A stretch of 64,000 bases of DNA from Aerococcus agrisoli (GTDB lineage: Bacteria > Bacillota > Bacilli > Lactobacillales > Aerococcaceae). This document shows positions 11,707 to 19,571 of this stretch, piece by piece. Made by a program: the position numbers and the translations under genes. The notes below the pieces were generated by a model. The model was not told where the DNA came from. It saw only the letters and a program-made list of their open reading frames with translations, and made no database searches. The stretch covers positions 24,039 through 88,038 of the forward strand of contig NZ_RKMG01000006.1 in NCBI RefSeq assembly GCF_003797145.1. Direction: 5' to 3'. Positions within the stretch are counted from its first letter, which is position 1. Each line of letters begins with the position of its first letter.

Positions 11707-11820
11707 CTAGTTTTTTGGTTCACAGATAGTATATTTCCCTGTGCTATTCAGCTACATCCCAAAGAATTTAGTCACTCTAAATGCTATAATAATGAAAATA
11801 TATGCGCGAAGGAGAACAAC

Positions 11821-12645
11821 ATGGACCTACTATTTACGCTCGACGAAGGCTATCTGAGCCATTTAAAAGTCACCTTGCTATCGATTCGACAAGCCAATCC
11901 CCACACTGATTTCCGCATTTGGCTCGTCCACGAAAGTATTTCTTCTGATGGTTTGAAAAAATTACGGACGCTGACAGACCACTTAGCTTTTGATTTACAA
12001 GAAATTCAAGTAGATGGCAGCCAGTGGAATAACGCCAAAACGGAGGAACGCTATCCAAAAGAAATGTACTTTCGACTACTGGCCGGCGAGATTTTACCGG
12101 CAGATATCCATAAGGTACTCTATCTAGACCCGGACATTTTGGTCATCAACCCACTCGATGATTTATGGGATATGGATTTAGGCGACGAATTGTTGGCGGC
12201 AGCTACCCACACAGGTTTAACCGAGATGTCGACACGATTGAATAAAGTGCGACTGGATTTAGACCACGTCTATTACAACTCGGGGGTTATGTTGATGAAT
12301 CTGGACCGTGCCCGCCAAGTTATTAAATGGGCGGATATCCAAGAGACCATCGACAAGTATAATAACCTCTTGATTTTGCCAGACCAGGATATACTGAACC
12401 ACCTATACGGTAAATATGCCGTCGAAATTCCTGAAGAAATCTGGAACTATGATACCCGTAAATATATGCGCTATCTGACGAAGAGTCTAGCACAACATGA
12501 CATTCATTGGGTCATGGCCAATACGGCGATTCTGCATTTCTGTGGTGGACCAAAACCTTGGGACGAAAAACACGACAACCGTTTCACCAGCGTGTACCTG
12601 GACTATCAGAACAAATTGGACCGGTTGGAAGGAGAACTAAGTTAA
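11821..12645 (+). CDS. Glycosyltransferase family 8 protein
   Basis: 274 residues with the GT8 GT-A fold: N-terminal FTLDEGYLSHLKVTLLSI, the DxD metal and nucleotide-sugar motif in KVLYLDPDILV (about residues 99-109), YYNSGVMLMNL, PDQDILN and the C-terminal HFCGGPKPW. It has no signal peptide or membrane segment, so it acts in the cytoplasm, moving a hexose from a UDP-sugar to a lipid, protein or polysaccharide acceptor. Start ATG 11821 with AAGGAG upstream. It is a single gene with no cell-wall cluster around it, so the acceptor cannot be named. Confidence 0.88.
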   Translation: MDLLFTLDEGYLSHLKVTLLSIRQANPHTDFRIWLVHESISSDGLKKLRTLTDHLAFDLQEIQVDGSQWNNAKTEERYPKEMYFRLLAGEILPADIHKVLYLDPDILVINPLDDLWDMDLGDELLAAATHTGLTEMSTRLNKVRLDLDHVYYNSGVMLMNLDRARQVIKWADIQETIDKYNNLLILPDQDILNHLYGKYAVEIPEEIWNYDTRKYMRYLTKSLAQHDIHWVMANTAILHFCGGPKPWDEKHDNRFTSVYLDYQNKLDRLEGELS

Positions 12646-12715
12646 ATAAAAGGTAAGTCTTTTAAAGAGGAGGACTTAGATTTATAGCATTGAGTTTTTA
12701 CGACATAAAATAGAT

Positions 12716-13001
12716 GAAAACTGGAAACCAGAAGGGGTTCTGCTTATATTTATGAGGAAAATTTAAAAGTAAATAGCCTTGAACTTTTCACTTCCAAAAG
12801 AAGTGAAAGTTCAGCCACTTGTGTGACGCGTTTTTTCTCATTTTGTAAACCAGAATCCCCTGAGAGTTCCATTTTTTTGGTTATTTGGGATTTTATATAT
12901 ACAATCCCTAGAAAAGGCAAAAAAATATGGTTGTTCAGTGTGATGCTCGGCCAAAAATGGCATAAAAATCAAAATAAAAAGAGGGTCGGGCCCTCTTTTT
13001 T
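12716..13001 (+). repeat. Interspersed palindromic repeat, family B copy 1, ending in a terminator
   Basis: The ~530 bases between the GT8 and HxlR genes hold this element and no credible gene. It begins with GAAAACTGGAAACC, contains a hairpin AACTTTTCACTTC / GAAGTGAAAGTT (12782-12812), then TGTGTGACGCG with TTTTTTCTCATTTTG, a central ATATACAATCC, AAAATATGGTTGTTCAGTG, and a last hairpin GAGGG / CCCTC (12981-12995) with a T run that can act as a terminator. Related copies lie at 19203-19463, 52087-52351 and 56661-56856. Confidence 0.75.
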
Positions 13002-13147
13002 CATTACAGAAAAGTAAATCGTACCCCTTGTGAAGGATGGACATATGTCAGTTTTACCATCATGCCTGGTAATTCAAGTGTTTTAGTTCAAAAGGAGCAT
13101 AATTCTTTGCAGTTTGTATTTGGGTGGTATATCATTTTTAGTGTGTA

Positions 13148-13164
13148 ACTTACTATTAGAAACT
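13148..13164 (+). promoter_or_regulatory. Possible HxlR-type operator upstream of the HxlR gene
   Basis: ACTTACTATTAGAAACT agrees with the palindrome ACTTACTTTTTGTAAGT (found at 20527) at 13 of 17 positions. It lies 11 bases before the ATG, suitable for autorepression. The right arm is poorly kept. Confidence 0.35.
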
Positions 13165-13175
13165 AAGGTAGAGGA

Positions 13176-13517
13176 ATGAGGGATTGGATGTTAACAAAAG
13201 AGGAATTGCCAGTTTGCCCAGTCGCAACAACGGTTGATTTGATTGGAAACAAATGGAAATTGTTAATCATGCGTGAATTGTTGAAGGGTACGAAACGTTT
13301 TAACGAATTACACAAAGCGATTGATGGTATTAGCCAAAAGGTTTTAACTGAAAATCTGAAAAAAATGGAAGCTGACGGTATTATTGTGCGTAAGGCTTAT
13401 CCAGTAGTACCACCGAAAGTGGAATATTCCCTAAGTGAATTAGGGGATTCGTTGCGTCCGATTATTGATGCCATGAGCGATTGGGGTACCAATTATATTA
13501 AAGAGAATTTGATGTAA
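13176..13517 (+). CDS. HxlR/DUF24-family winged-helix regulator
   Basis: 113 residues, a complete HxlR (DUF24) domain: CPVATTVDLIGNKWKLLIMREL near the N terminus with the conserved redox-active-type cysteine (Cys14), RFNELHKAIDGISQKVLTENLKKMEADGII as recognition region, and YSLSELGDSLRPII. DUF24 members such as YodB and HypR respond to electrophiles or oxidants and repress oxidoreductase genes. Two starts are possible: ATG 13176 or ATG 13188 (which has GAGGG at a better distance). Single gene, with a terminator behind it. Matching palindromes occur ahead of this gene, ahead of 20769 and ahead of 63303, so these are candidate targets. Confidence 0.88.
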   Translation: MRDWMLTKEELPVCPVATTVDLIGNKWKLLIMRELLKGTKRFNELHKAIDGISQKVLTENLKKMEADGIIVRKAYPVVPPKVEYSLSELGDSLRPIIDAMSDWGTNYIKENLM

Positions 13518-13526
13518 ATGCTGAAT

Positions 13527-13563
13527 AAAAAATCAGACTGGAATAGTTCCAGCCTGATTTTTT
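13527..13563. terminator. Bidirectional rho-independent terminator
   Basis: AAAAATCAG-A-CTGGAA / TTCCAG-C-CTGATTTTT stem with loop TAG, between the convergent HxlR and osmoprotectant-binding genes; A run on one side, T run on the other. Confidence 0.85.
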
Positions 13564-13578
13564 GATTTACATAGATGA

Positions 13579-14463
13579 TTATTTTAAGGAGTCAAAGTAT
13601 TCTTTGGCTACTGCTTGGTAATCTTCACCATCGATATCTACTTTGGCATTCAATTCGATAACAGTATCAGTTGTTAAGTCTTTGTTGATGTTGTTTAATG
13701 TTTCAGCAATTTCTGGGTTCGCATCTAACACTTCTTGACGAACAACTGGCACCAAGTTATATGGAGGCCAGAAGTTTTTGTCATCTTCTAAGACAGTGAA
13801 TGATTCTTTATCTGATAATTGACCTTCAGTTGTGTAGGCTGGTGTTGCATCAGCTTCGTCGCTCTTCAATACTTGGTATTTCAAGCTGTTGTCGTAAACT
13901 GTTGAAGATTTGAAGTTGAATGGACCGTAAACTTCAGCAAGACCTGCTAAACCATCTTCACGTTCATCGAATTCACCTTGAGAAGCAAAACGAATTTGTT
14001 CAGCGTTTGCTTGTAGGTCACTGATAGTAGTGATGCCTAAATCTTCAGAAACACTAGTTTTGATTGCGATACCTTGTGCATCGTTTGCAGGTGCGTAATC
14101 AAGTGTTGTTAATTCGCCACCTTCTTCATAAGCTGCACGTACAGTTTCGGCAACTGTATCAGGGTCAGTTTCCATTGGTAATTGGAAAATTGATAAAAGT
14201 GCTGTACCTGTGTATTCAGGGTATAAATCAATTTCGCCACTTTCAATAGATTCTGGAATAACTGAACTTGCGATGTTAGGCACGCGTTCAACTGTTAAAC
14301 CTTGATCTTCTAATGCTAATGCATAAATTTCACTCACAACTAGGCTTTCAGTAAAGTCTTTAGACCCAATTTTGATGGGCTCACTTGAAGCGCTAGAAGA
14401 ACAACCCGCTAAAACCAAAGCAACTACGGCTGAAATTCCAGCCAATAATTTTTTCTTCTTCAT
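13579..14463 (-). CDS. opuCC: Osmoprotectant (glycine betaine/choline/carnitine) ABC transporter binding lipoprotein
   Basis: 294 residues: signal peptide with lipobox VLAGCSSS (Cys21), then an OpuAC/OsmF-type type II binding domain starting IKIGSKDFTESLVVSEIYALALEDQ, with YPEYTGTAL and a C-terminal ELNAKVDIDG segment. As a lipoprotein it sits on the outer face of the membrane and hands quaternary ammonium compounds to the permeases encoded at 14955-16976. Unusually for OpuC systems, it is transcribed away from the rest of the operon, with a 170-base divergent region between. RBS AAAGGGGG. Substrate choice cannot be read from the sequence. Confidence 0.87.
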   Translation of the reverse strand: MKKKKLLAGISAVVALVLAGCSSSASSEPIKIGSKDFTESLVVSEIYALALEDQGLTVERVPNIASSVIPESIESGEIDLYPEYTGTALLSIFQLPMETDPDTVAETVRAAYEEGGELTTLDYAPANDAQGIAIKTSVSEDLGITTISDLQANAEQIRFASQGEFDEREDGLAGLAEVYGPFNFKSSTVYDNSLKYQVLKSDEADATPAYTTEGQLSDKESFTVLEDDKNFWPPYNLVPVVRQEVLDANPEIAETLNNINKDLTTDTVIELNAKVDIDGEDYQAVAKEYFDSLK

Positions 14464-14541
14464 TTAAAAATCCCCCTTTTTTGATGCCTTAATTGTAATG
14501 GTTTTATCTTAAAAATGATAGTAGATACCTTTTTGTTAGGT

Positions 14542-14559
14542 ACTTACTTTTAGGTAACT
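14542..14559. promoter_or_regulatory. Palindrome in the divergent osmoprotectant promoter region
   Basis: ACTTAC-TTTTAG-GTAACT forms an imperfect inverted repeat like the ACTTAC-N5-GTAAGT sites elsewhere, with a 6-base spacer. A second element, AAAAAAGTGCCTACT (about 14568-14582), is shared exactly with the region before 20769. Probably a regulator site; which protein binds is unknown. Confidence 0.4.
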
Positions 14560-14635
14560 ATCAAACAAAAAAGTGCCTACTATGTATCGGGGCATAATTA
14601 TATATATAATATATATATGGAGGAGTGTGGTTTTG

Positions 14636-14953
14636 ATGGATGCGCTAGAAATTTTCCAGTCTATGGTAAATCATCCCGTAAAAATTGCAATTTTAAAGCA
14701 TATGAACGAAAATAACTATACACCTAAATCAGTGAGCGAATTGCGCTTATTATTCGTGAAAGATGACGATTTAGCAGATAGGGTAACCTTTATCACGACT
14801 ATTTGGGAGATGTATAACGATCATTTGATCAGCAAAGTGGAAAATGAACACGGTGTTCTTTTTACCCTAACTGATCAAGGACGAGAATTGAATAAAATCA
14901 TGTCAGATCTTGACTCCTGGTCTGCTGAACATGAATTTTTTGGAGGGATTTAG
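14636..14953 (+). CDS. Small winged-helix regulator of the osmoprotectant operon
   Basis: 105 residues from ATG 14636, chosen because GGAGGAG lies at 14619-14625 and the upstream in-frame extension is AT-rich leader DNA. The protein looks like a lone winged-helix domain: FQSMVNHPVKIAILKHM (first helices), VSELRLLF, and a wing-like HGVLFTLTDQGRELNKIM. Its gene is first in the operon, one base before the permease start, and reads away from opuCC, a common place for a local repressor (GbsR/OpcR-like proteins play this part in other Bacillota, though similarity is too weak to name it). I infer osmotic or ligand-dependent control of the transporter. Confidence 0.65.
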   Translation: MDALEIFQSMVNHPVKIAILKHMNENNYTPKSVSELRLLFVKDDDLADRVTFITTIWEMYNDHLISKVENEHGVLFTLTDQGRELNKIMSDLDSWSAEHEFFGGI

Positions 14954-14954
14954 T

Positions 14955-15602
14955 TTGATTCAAGATATCATAACCTATTTTAGTGAGGATGGCGGACAAT
15001 ATGTTTCATATTTGATTCAGCATCTTCGCCTAAGTTTGATTGCCTTGGTGATTGCCATGATTATTGGTATACCGCTGGGCTATATTAGTTATAAACATGA
15101 GAAAGTAGCTGAGTTTTTCACCACCACATCACAATTATTGCGGATTATCCCTAGTCTAGCAATCTTGTTTATTTTAATTCCAATCATTGGGGTAGGTGAA
15201 GTACCTGCGTTAATTGCCTTGGTATTCCTTGGTGTACCACCAATTTTGGTCAATACCATTCTTGGCTTTAATGAAATACCAGCCGTAACCAAAGAAGTAG
15301 CAATCGGTATTGGTATGAATGAAATTCAATTGCGTAAACGTATTGAATTTCCATTGGCCATGCCGTTTATTTTAAATGGGGTTAAATTGTCACTTGTGGA
15401 AATCATTGCCTCTGCAACGCTAGCTACCTATATTGGTGCTGGTGGTTTAGGTACCTTGATTTTTACGGGACTAGGCCTATACCGTATGGACTTGTTGGTC
15501 ATCGGTGGTGGGACAGTAACAATATTGTCCCTATTAAGCATGTTTATCCTAGACTTTATCATTAGAAAGGTGTCTGAAAATAGTGTCGAAATCAGTAATT
15601 AA
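14955..15602 (+). CDS. opuCB: Osmoprotectant ABC transporter permease
   Basis: 215 residues from TTG 14955; GGAGGG at 14942-14947 fixes this start, one base after the regulator's stop. About six hydrophobic segments form a BPD_transp_1 domain, and the EAA-type coupling loop is visible in EVAIGIGMNEIQLRKRIEFPLAMPFIL with ATLATYIGAGGLGTLIF behind it. Matches OpuCB-type permeases in length and order. It pairs with the second permease at 16347 and the ATPase between them. The stop overlaps the ATPase gene by 20 bases. Confidence 0.87.
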   Translation: MIQDIITYFSEDGGQYVSYLIQHLRLSLIALVIAMIIGIPLGYISYKHEKVAEFFTTTSQLLRIIPSLAILFILIPIIGVGEVPALIALVFLGVPPILVNTILGFNEIPAVTKEVAIGIGMNEIQLRKRIEFPLAMPFILNGVKLSLVEIIASATLATYIGAGGLGTLIFTGLGLYRMDLLVIGGGTVTILSLLSMFILDFIIRKVSENSVEISN

Positions 15603-16350
15603 ATTTAAAAACGTAGCCAAACACTTTGGCTCGCAAACCATCATTGAGGATTTATCGTTTGATGTAGCTGCTGGAGAGTTTATTACCATTCTTGGTTCTT
15701 CTGGTTCTGGTAAAACAACAACATTGAAAATGATTAACCGTCTGATTGAACCAGATGCGGGGACAATCGAAATTAACGATGAAAATATCGAAAATATTGA
15801 TTTAATCGAGTTGCGTCGTAACATTGGTTACGTTGTACAACAGATTGGTCTTTTCCCCCATATGACGATTGAAAAAAATATCGCCACAGTGCCAGAGTTA
15901 CTAGAATGGGATCTTAAAGATATTAAAGCACGTGTGATTGAATTGATGGATTTGGTGAAACTACCTTACGACCAATACGGTCAACGTTTCCCTAAACAAT
16001 TATCTGGTGGACAACAACAACGTGTTGGGGTAGCGCGTGCGCTTGCGGCCAACCCGCAAATTATGTTGTTGGATGAGCCATTTGGTGCCGTTGATGCCAT
16101 TACACGTAAAGAATTACAAAAACAAATTAAGGCGATCCATGAAGAGTTAGCAGGAAAAACCTTCTTATTTGTCACCCATGATATCAATGAAGCCTTCTAT
16201 TTGGGGAATAAAGTCATGATCATGGATGAAGGAAAAATCTCGCAATACGATACACCAGAAAACATCGTAAAAGCACCAAAAACAGCCTTTGTTCAAGAAT
16301 TGTTAGATACAGTCTATGAAGAAGGCGCTTTGTGGGGGGCCTTGAAATGA
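15583..16350 (+). CDS. opuCA: Osmoprotectant ABC transporter ATP-binding protein without CBS domains
   Basis: 255 residues from GTG 15583. Walker A GSSGSGKTT, Q-loop VVQQIGLFPHM, signature LSGGQQQRVGVARAL, Walker B IMLLDEPFGAVD and H-loop FVTHDINEAFYLG are all intact. Typical OpuCA/OpuAA proteins are near 380-400 residues because of C-terminal CBS domains that sense ionic strength; here the protein stops after the ATPase domain, so that sensor is absent, and control would fall to the small regulator upstream or the membrane. Overlaps both neighbours, so the three genes are translationally coupled. Confidence 0.88.
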   Translation: MSKSVIKFKNVAKHFGSQTIIEDLSFDVAAGEFITILGSSGSGKTTTLKMINRLIEPDAGTIEINDENIENIDLIELRRNIGYVVQQIGLFPHMTIEKNIATVPELLEWDLKDIKARVIELMDLVKLPYDQYGQRFPKQLSGGQQQRVGVARALAANPQIMLLDEPFGAVDAITRKELQKQIKAIHEELAGKTFLFVTHDINEAFYLGNKVMIMDEGKISQYDTPENIVKAPKTAFVQELLDTVYEEGALWGALK

Positions 16351-16976
16351 TTGAATACTGGAGTTATTACCATAGCAAATTAATCAATGCCACTTTGGAT
16401 CATTTGCAATTGGTGACCATCTCTATCATCTTGGCATTAGTACTTGCCATGGCCATTATTTATGTGTGCATCAATAAGGCCAAATGGTTAGATGTACTCA
16501 TCTACTTTTTCTCAGCTTTGTATGCTGTACCAAGTTATGCCTTTTTCGCCTTATTAATCCCATTAACCGGACTAGGTAGCACAACGGCCGTTATCGTACT
16601 GACTTTATATAGCGAGTACGTTCTATTGCGTACCTTCACGACAGGGATTCGTCAAATTGATCCATTGATTGTGGAATCTGCGCGGGCTATGGGTATGACG
16701 GATAAGCAAGTCTTCTTCCGCATTCAGTTACCATTAGCGGCTAAGTCTATCTTCTCAGGAATTCGTTTAGCTTTGACGTCAATTATCGGGATTGCAACAA
16801 TCGCTGCAACCATTAATGCAGGCGGGTTAGGTACCATTCTATTTGACGGCTTGCGTACGCAAAGTGTCGAAACGATGATTTGGGGTGCTAGCTTGACGGT
16901 TCTCCTATGTATTTTTGTCAATTACGTCTTGAAATGGATTGAAAAATTTGCCTTACGCAATATGGCGTTAGACTAA
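16347..16976 (+). CDS. opuCD: Osmoprotectant ABC transporter permease
   Basis: 209 residues from ATG 16347, which overlaps the ATPase stop in an ATGA arrangement; GGGGGGC at 16333-16339 serves as ribosome site. Six hydrophobic segments, with a coupling loop in SARAMGMTDKQVFFRIQLPLAAKSIF followed by SIIGIATIAATINAGGLGTILFDGL, as in OpuCD. Second half of the permease heterodimer. It closes the operon; a damaged oxidoreductase gene begins 15 bases later on the same strand. Confidence 0.87.
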   Translation: MIEYWSYYHSKLINATLDHLQLVTISIILALVLAMAIIYVCINKAKWLDVLIYFFSALYAVPSYAFFALLIPLTGLGSTTAVIVLTLYSEYVLLRTFTTGIRQIDPLIVESARAMGMTDKQVFFRIQLPLAAKSIFSGIRLALTSIIGIATIAATINAGGLGTILFDGLRTQSVETMIWGASLTVLLCIFVNYVLKWIEKFALRNMALD

Positions 16977-16991
16977 GAAAGGCGGTCACTT

Positions 16992-17951
16992 ATGAAAGCT
17001 GCAGTAATATATGAAGCGGGTGGACCAGAGTAATTAGTTGTGACAGAAGTGCCTAAACCTAGTGTGAAAAAGGGTTGGTCCCTCGTTAAAGTCATGGGCT
17101 TTGGGATTAACCACTCCGAAATCTTTACACGGGAGGGCTTATCGCCAACGGCAAGTTTCCCGCGAATTCTAGGTATCGAATGTGTGGGCGTCGTTGAGGA
17201 AACGACTGACCCGGACAAGTTATCAGTGGGGCAAAAAGTCATCTCCATTATGAGGGAAATGGGGCGTGCTTTTGACGGCTATTACGCTGAATATGCCTTA
17301 CTACCCAATGAACAAATTTATTCTGTTGAAACGCATTTAGATTGACCAACCTTGGCGGCGATTCCTGAAACTTACTATACGGCTTACGGTTCGCTGAAAA
17401 ACATGCGTGTTGAAACGAGTGATACTGTCTTGGTACGTGGTGCTACGTCCGGGGTAGGTGTTGCCTTTTTACACTTACTAAAAAGTGAATTTCCACAGGT
17501 TCGTGTGGATGGCACTAGCCGTAGCCTTACTAAGGAAGCGCAATTGCTAGCTGTCGGTTTCGACGGAGTGGTTGAAGACCGTGATGGACAACTGCAAACG
17601 AACACGGCCTACGATAAGATGTTTGAGTTAATCGGTCCAGCGACGGTTAAGGACAGCTTCTTGCATTTAAATGAAGGCGGAATAGTATGTTCAACTGGAA
17701 AACTTGGCGGGCAATGGTATTTGGAAGACTTTGATCCGATTTTTGATATCAAAGCCAATAGTTATCTAACGTCATTTTATTCTGGGAATGTCGATGACGA
17801 CAAATTGAATGAAATGTTGGCTTATATTGAGGCGAATGATACGCCAGTGAAACCGGAGAAAGTTTTCAGTTTAGATGAGATTCAGGATGCCCACCGTTAC
17901 CTTGACAGCAGTCATAGTTTCGGGAAAGTAGTTGTCGTGAATCATCAGTAG
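16992..17951 (+). pseudogene. Quinone oxidoreductase-like MDR protein broken by two in-frame stops
   Basis: From ATG 16992 one frame runs to 17951 and would give about 319 residues of an NADPH:quinone reductase / zinc-independent alcohol dehydrogenase (MDR) protein. TAA at 17031-17033 follows GGPE, and TGA at 17343-17345 sits in LD-stop-PTLAAIPETYYTAYGSL, where the family normally has Trp. All else is intact: LGIECVGVVEE, VRGATSGVGVAFLHL nucleotide loop, and C-terminal HSFGKVVV. Both stops are single-base changes (CAA to TAA, TGG to TGA likely). There are no frameshifts or deletions, so decay is recent, or read-through occurs, or the sequence has errors. Confidence 0.8.
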
Positions 17952-17972
17952 TGTTGAAAGAGAGGTCCGAAT

Positions 17973-18413
17973 ATGGACTATCAAGTGAATGGCCATGTGA
18001 TGATGTTGCGCGTTGATAGGGGCGAAGAGGTCCTAGCTGCGATAACTGAGGTGTGCCAAAAGGAAGGTATTCAAGCTGGTTCTTTCCAAGGAATTGGCGC
18101 ATGTGGCGATGTCATTGTGTCGACGTATATTGCGTCGGAAAATGATTTTACTGACCATGAAAAGACTGGTATGTTGGAATTGGTATCTTTAATGGGGAAT
18201 ATTACCCGTGATGAAACAGATGCACCTGAACTGCATGCCCATGCAAGTTTTTCTTATTTGAATGATGAAGGCGAAACGGCTGTATTATCGGGACATTTAA
18301 CCAAAGCCGTTGTTTTATATACTGTGGAACTTGTCCTAACGCCATACCCTAACAAGGTGAATCGGGCATTTGACGAGGAAACAGGTATTCGTTTGTGGCA
18401 AATTAATCGTTAA
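17973..18413 (+). CDS. PPC (DUF296) domain protein
   Basis: 146 residues forming one PPC/DUF296 domain: VMMLRVDRGEEVLAAITEVCQKEGIQAGSF at the start, GACGDVIVSTY, and the histidine-rich LHAHASF and GHL stretch (around residues 89-113) that lies in a possible metal site. In bacteria these stand-alone domains are trimeric proteins of unclear role, related to the DNA-binding partner domain of plant AT-hook proteins. Start ATG 17973 with AGAGAGG upstream. It follows the broken oxidoreductase by 21 bases and may share its transcript. Confidence 0.78.
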   Translation: MDYQVNGHVMMLRVDRGEEVLAAITEVCQKEGIQAGSFQGIGACGDVIVSTYIASENDFTDHEKTGMLELVSLMGNITRDETDAPELHAHASFSYLNDEGETAVLSGHLTKAVVLYTVELVLTPYPNKVNRAFDEETGIRLWQINR

Positions 18414-18434
18414 TTTTTGGGGAGGTTTGTATTG

Positions 18435-19064
18435 ATGTCAGAACAATTTGAAACAGTTGATTTAACCATAGATGATTTGACCGAAAACCTAGCGCATGCG
18501 TCCTTGGATTTAATTGATGGCGCTGAAGTTGTTCGTGTCGTCAAAGACAAGTCCGTTGAGGCATTTGATGAAGCAACATTCGCACGCATCAATGATGTCC
18601 ATTTTCATAATGGGGTAATTAAGGTAAAAGTACTAAGCCGTTTATTACCGGATGCACCTGATTTTTCACGCGGCTTTATCGGCATTGCCTTTCGTATCAA
18701 CGACAGTAACGACCAGTTTGAAGGATTGTATATTCGACCAACCAATGGCCGTTGTGATGACCAATCACGTCGTAACTCAGCAACACAATATTTCTCATAT
18801 CCAGACTACAAATTTGACCGTTTCCGTGCAGAAAATCCGAAAAAATATGAATCTTACGCCGATATGGGCTTAGATGAATGGATCGATTTGAAGATTGAAG
18901 TTGATGAGGACCATGCCAAATTCTTCGTTAACCAAGCAGAGCAACCCGTTTTAATCGTCAATGATTTAAAACTAGGACCAAATGCTGAAGGTGGCGTTGG
19001 TTTATGGGTTGACGTTGGGGCAGAAGGCTTCTTCAAAGACCTACAAATTGAACATTATTACTAA
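18435..19064 (+). CDS. Concanavalin/laminin-G-like fold protein of unknown function
   Basis: 209 residues from ATG 18435 (GGGGAGG at 18418-18424 sets the start). The pattern of alternating beta strands, with FSRGFIGIAFRIND, FEGLYIRPTNGR, EWIDLKIEVDEDHAKFFVN and GGVGLWVDVGAEGFFKDLQI, matches the family-16-like / DUF1080-like jelly-roll domains often found as sugar-binding or hydrolase modules. No signal peptide, so it is cytoplasmic, which is unusual for such folds. No catalytic motif that I can name. The gene is the last of the row of four after the osmoprotectant operon; no good promoter is visible in the short gaps. Confidence 0.6.
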   Translation: MSEQFETVDLTIDDLTENLAHASLDLIDGAEVVRVVKDKSVEAFDEATFARINDVHFHNGVIKVKVLSRLLPDAPDFSRGFIGIAFRINDSNDQFEGLYIRPTNGRCDDQSRRNSATQYFSYPDYKFDRFRAENPKKYESYADMGLDEWIDLKIEVDEDHAKFFVNQAEQPVLIVNDLKLGPNAEGGVGLWVDVGAEGFFKDLQIEHYY

Positions 19065-19202
19065 TATTGATAGAGGCTGGGATTTATGAATCCTAGCCTT
19101 TTTGCGTCGACAAGATATGTCTTGAGAGGAGGGGGGCTTATTTTGATGCTATTGTGTTTACTCAACTTGAAATAGACGAAAAATGGGTCAAACAAGTTCT
19201 TG

Positions 19203-19463
19203 TTTGAACATTTATAAGAAAAATGGCCACAACAACGACTTGATTGAACCAACTACAAAAAAATGTCTCATACCTCCATCTGTATGAGCCATTTTTTCTC
19301 ATTTTTGATAATAGAGGCCCCTGATGTGTCCAAAAAACGTTTATTTCGTTTTAATACATACAATACTTGGGGAAGCAGAAAAATATGGTTGTTCAGTGTG
19401 ATGCTCAACCATGTATGGCTTAAAAATCAAAATGAAAAGAGGGCCTAAGCCCTCTTTTTTCAT
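19203..19463 (+). repeat. Interspersed palindromic repeat, family B copy 2, ending in a terminator
   Basis: The ~500-base gap 19065-19571 holds this element and no credible gene. Left part: GAAAAATGGC pairs with GCCATTTTTTC around a CTCATAC / GTATGAG hairpin. Then TTTTTTCTCATTTTTGAT, ATACATACAATAC, AAAATATGGTTGTTCAGTG and GAAAAGAGGGC / GCCCTCTTTTTTC (19434-19461), a terminator-like end. The start and end of the element are complementary (CATTTTTGAT with ATCAAAATG), as in a MITE. Confidence 0.75.
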
Positions 19464-19571
19464 TATGGAAAACAACCACCAATGTTGGCAGCAAATTCGC
19501 AAACAAATAGGATTATTTTAGCTTATACACAGCTCCTATGCCGGCACTCTCGACTTTTTTGACACAGCAAA

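Noticed and set aside
12823..13017. Short open frame in family B copy 1 that resembles one in copy 2 (19263-19448), sharing IWLFSVML and KNQN
   Set aside because: The similarity follows from the DNA repeat itself. There is no ribosome site, the frame runs into the terminator hairpin, and copies 3 and 4 do not keep it.
16992..17951. Alternative genetic code or programmed stop read-through as first explanation of the in-frame stops
   Set aside because: TAA and TGA end many intact genes here (for example TGA at 30088 and 40622), so reassignment is excluded; read-through stays only a minor alternative to recent mutation.
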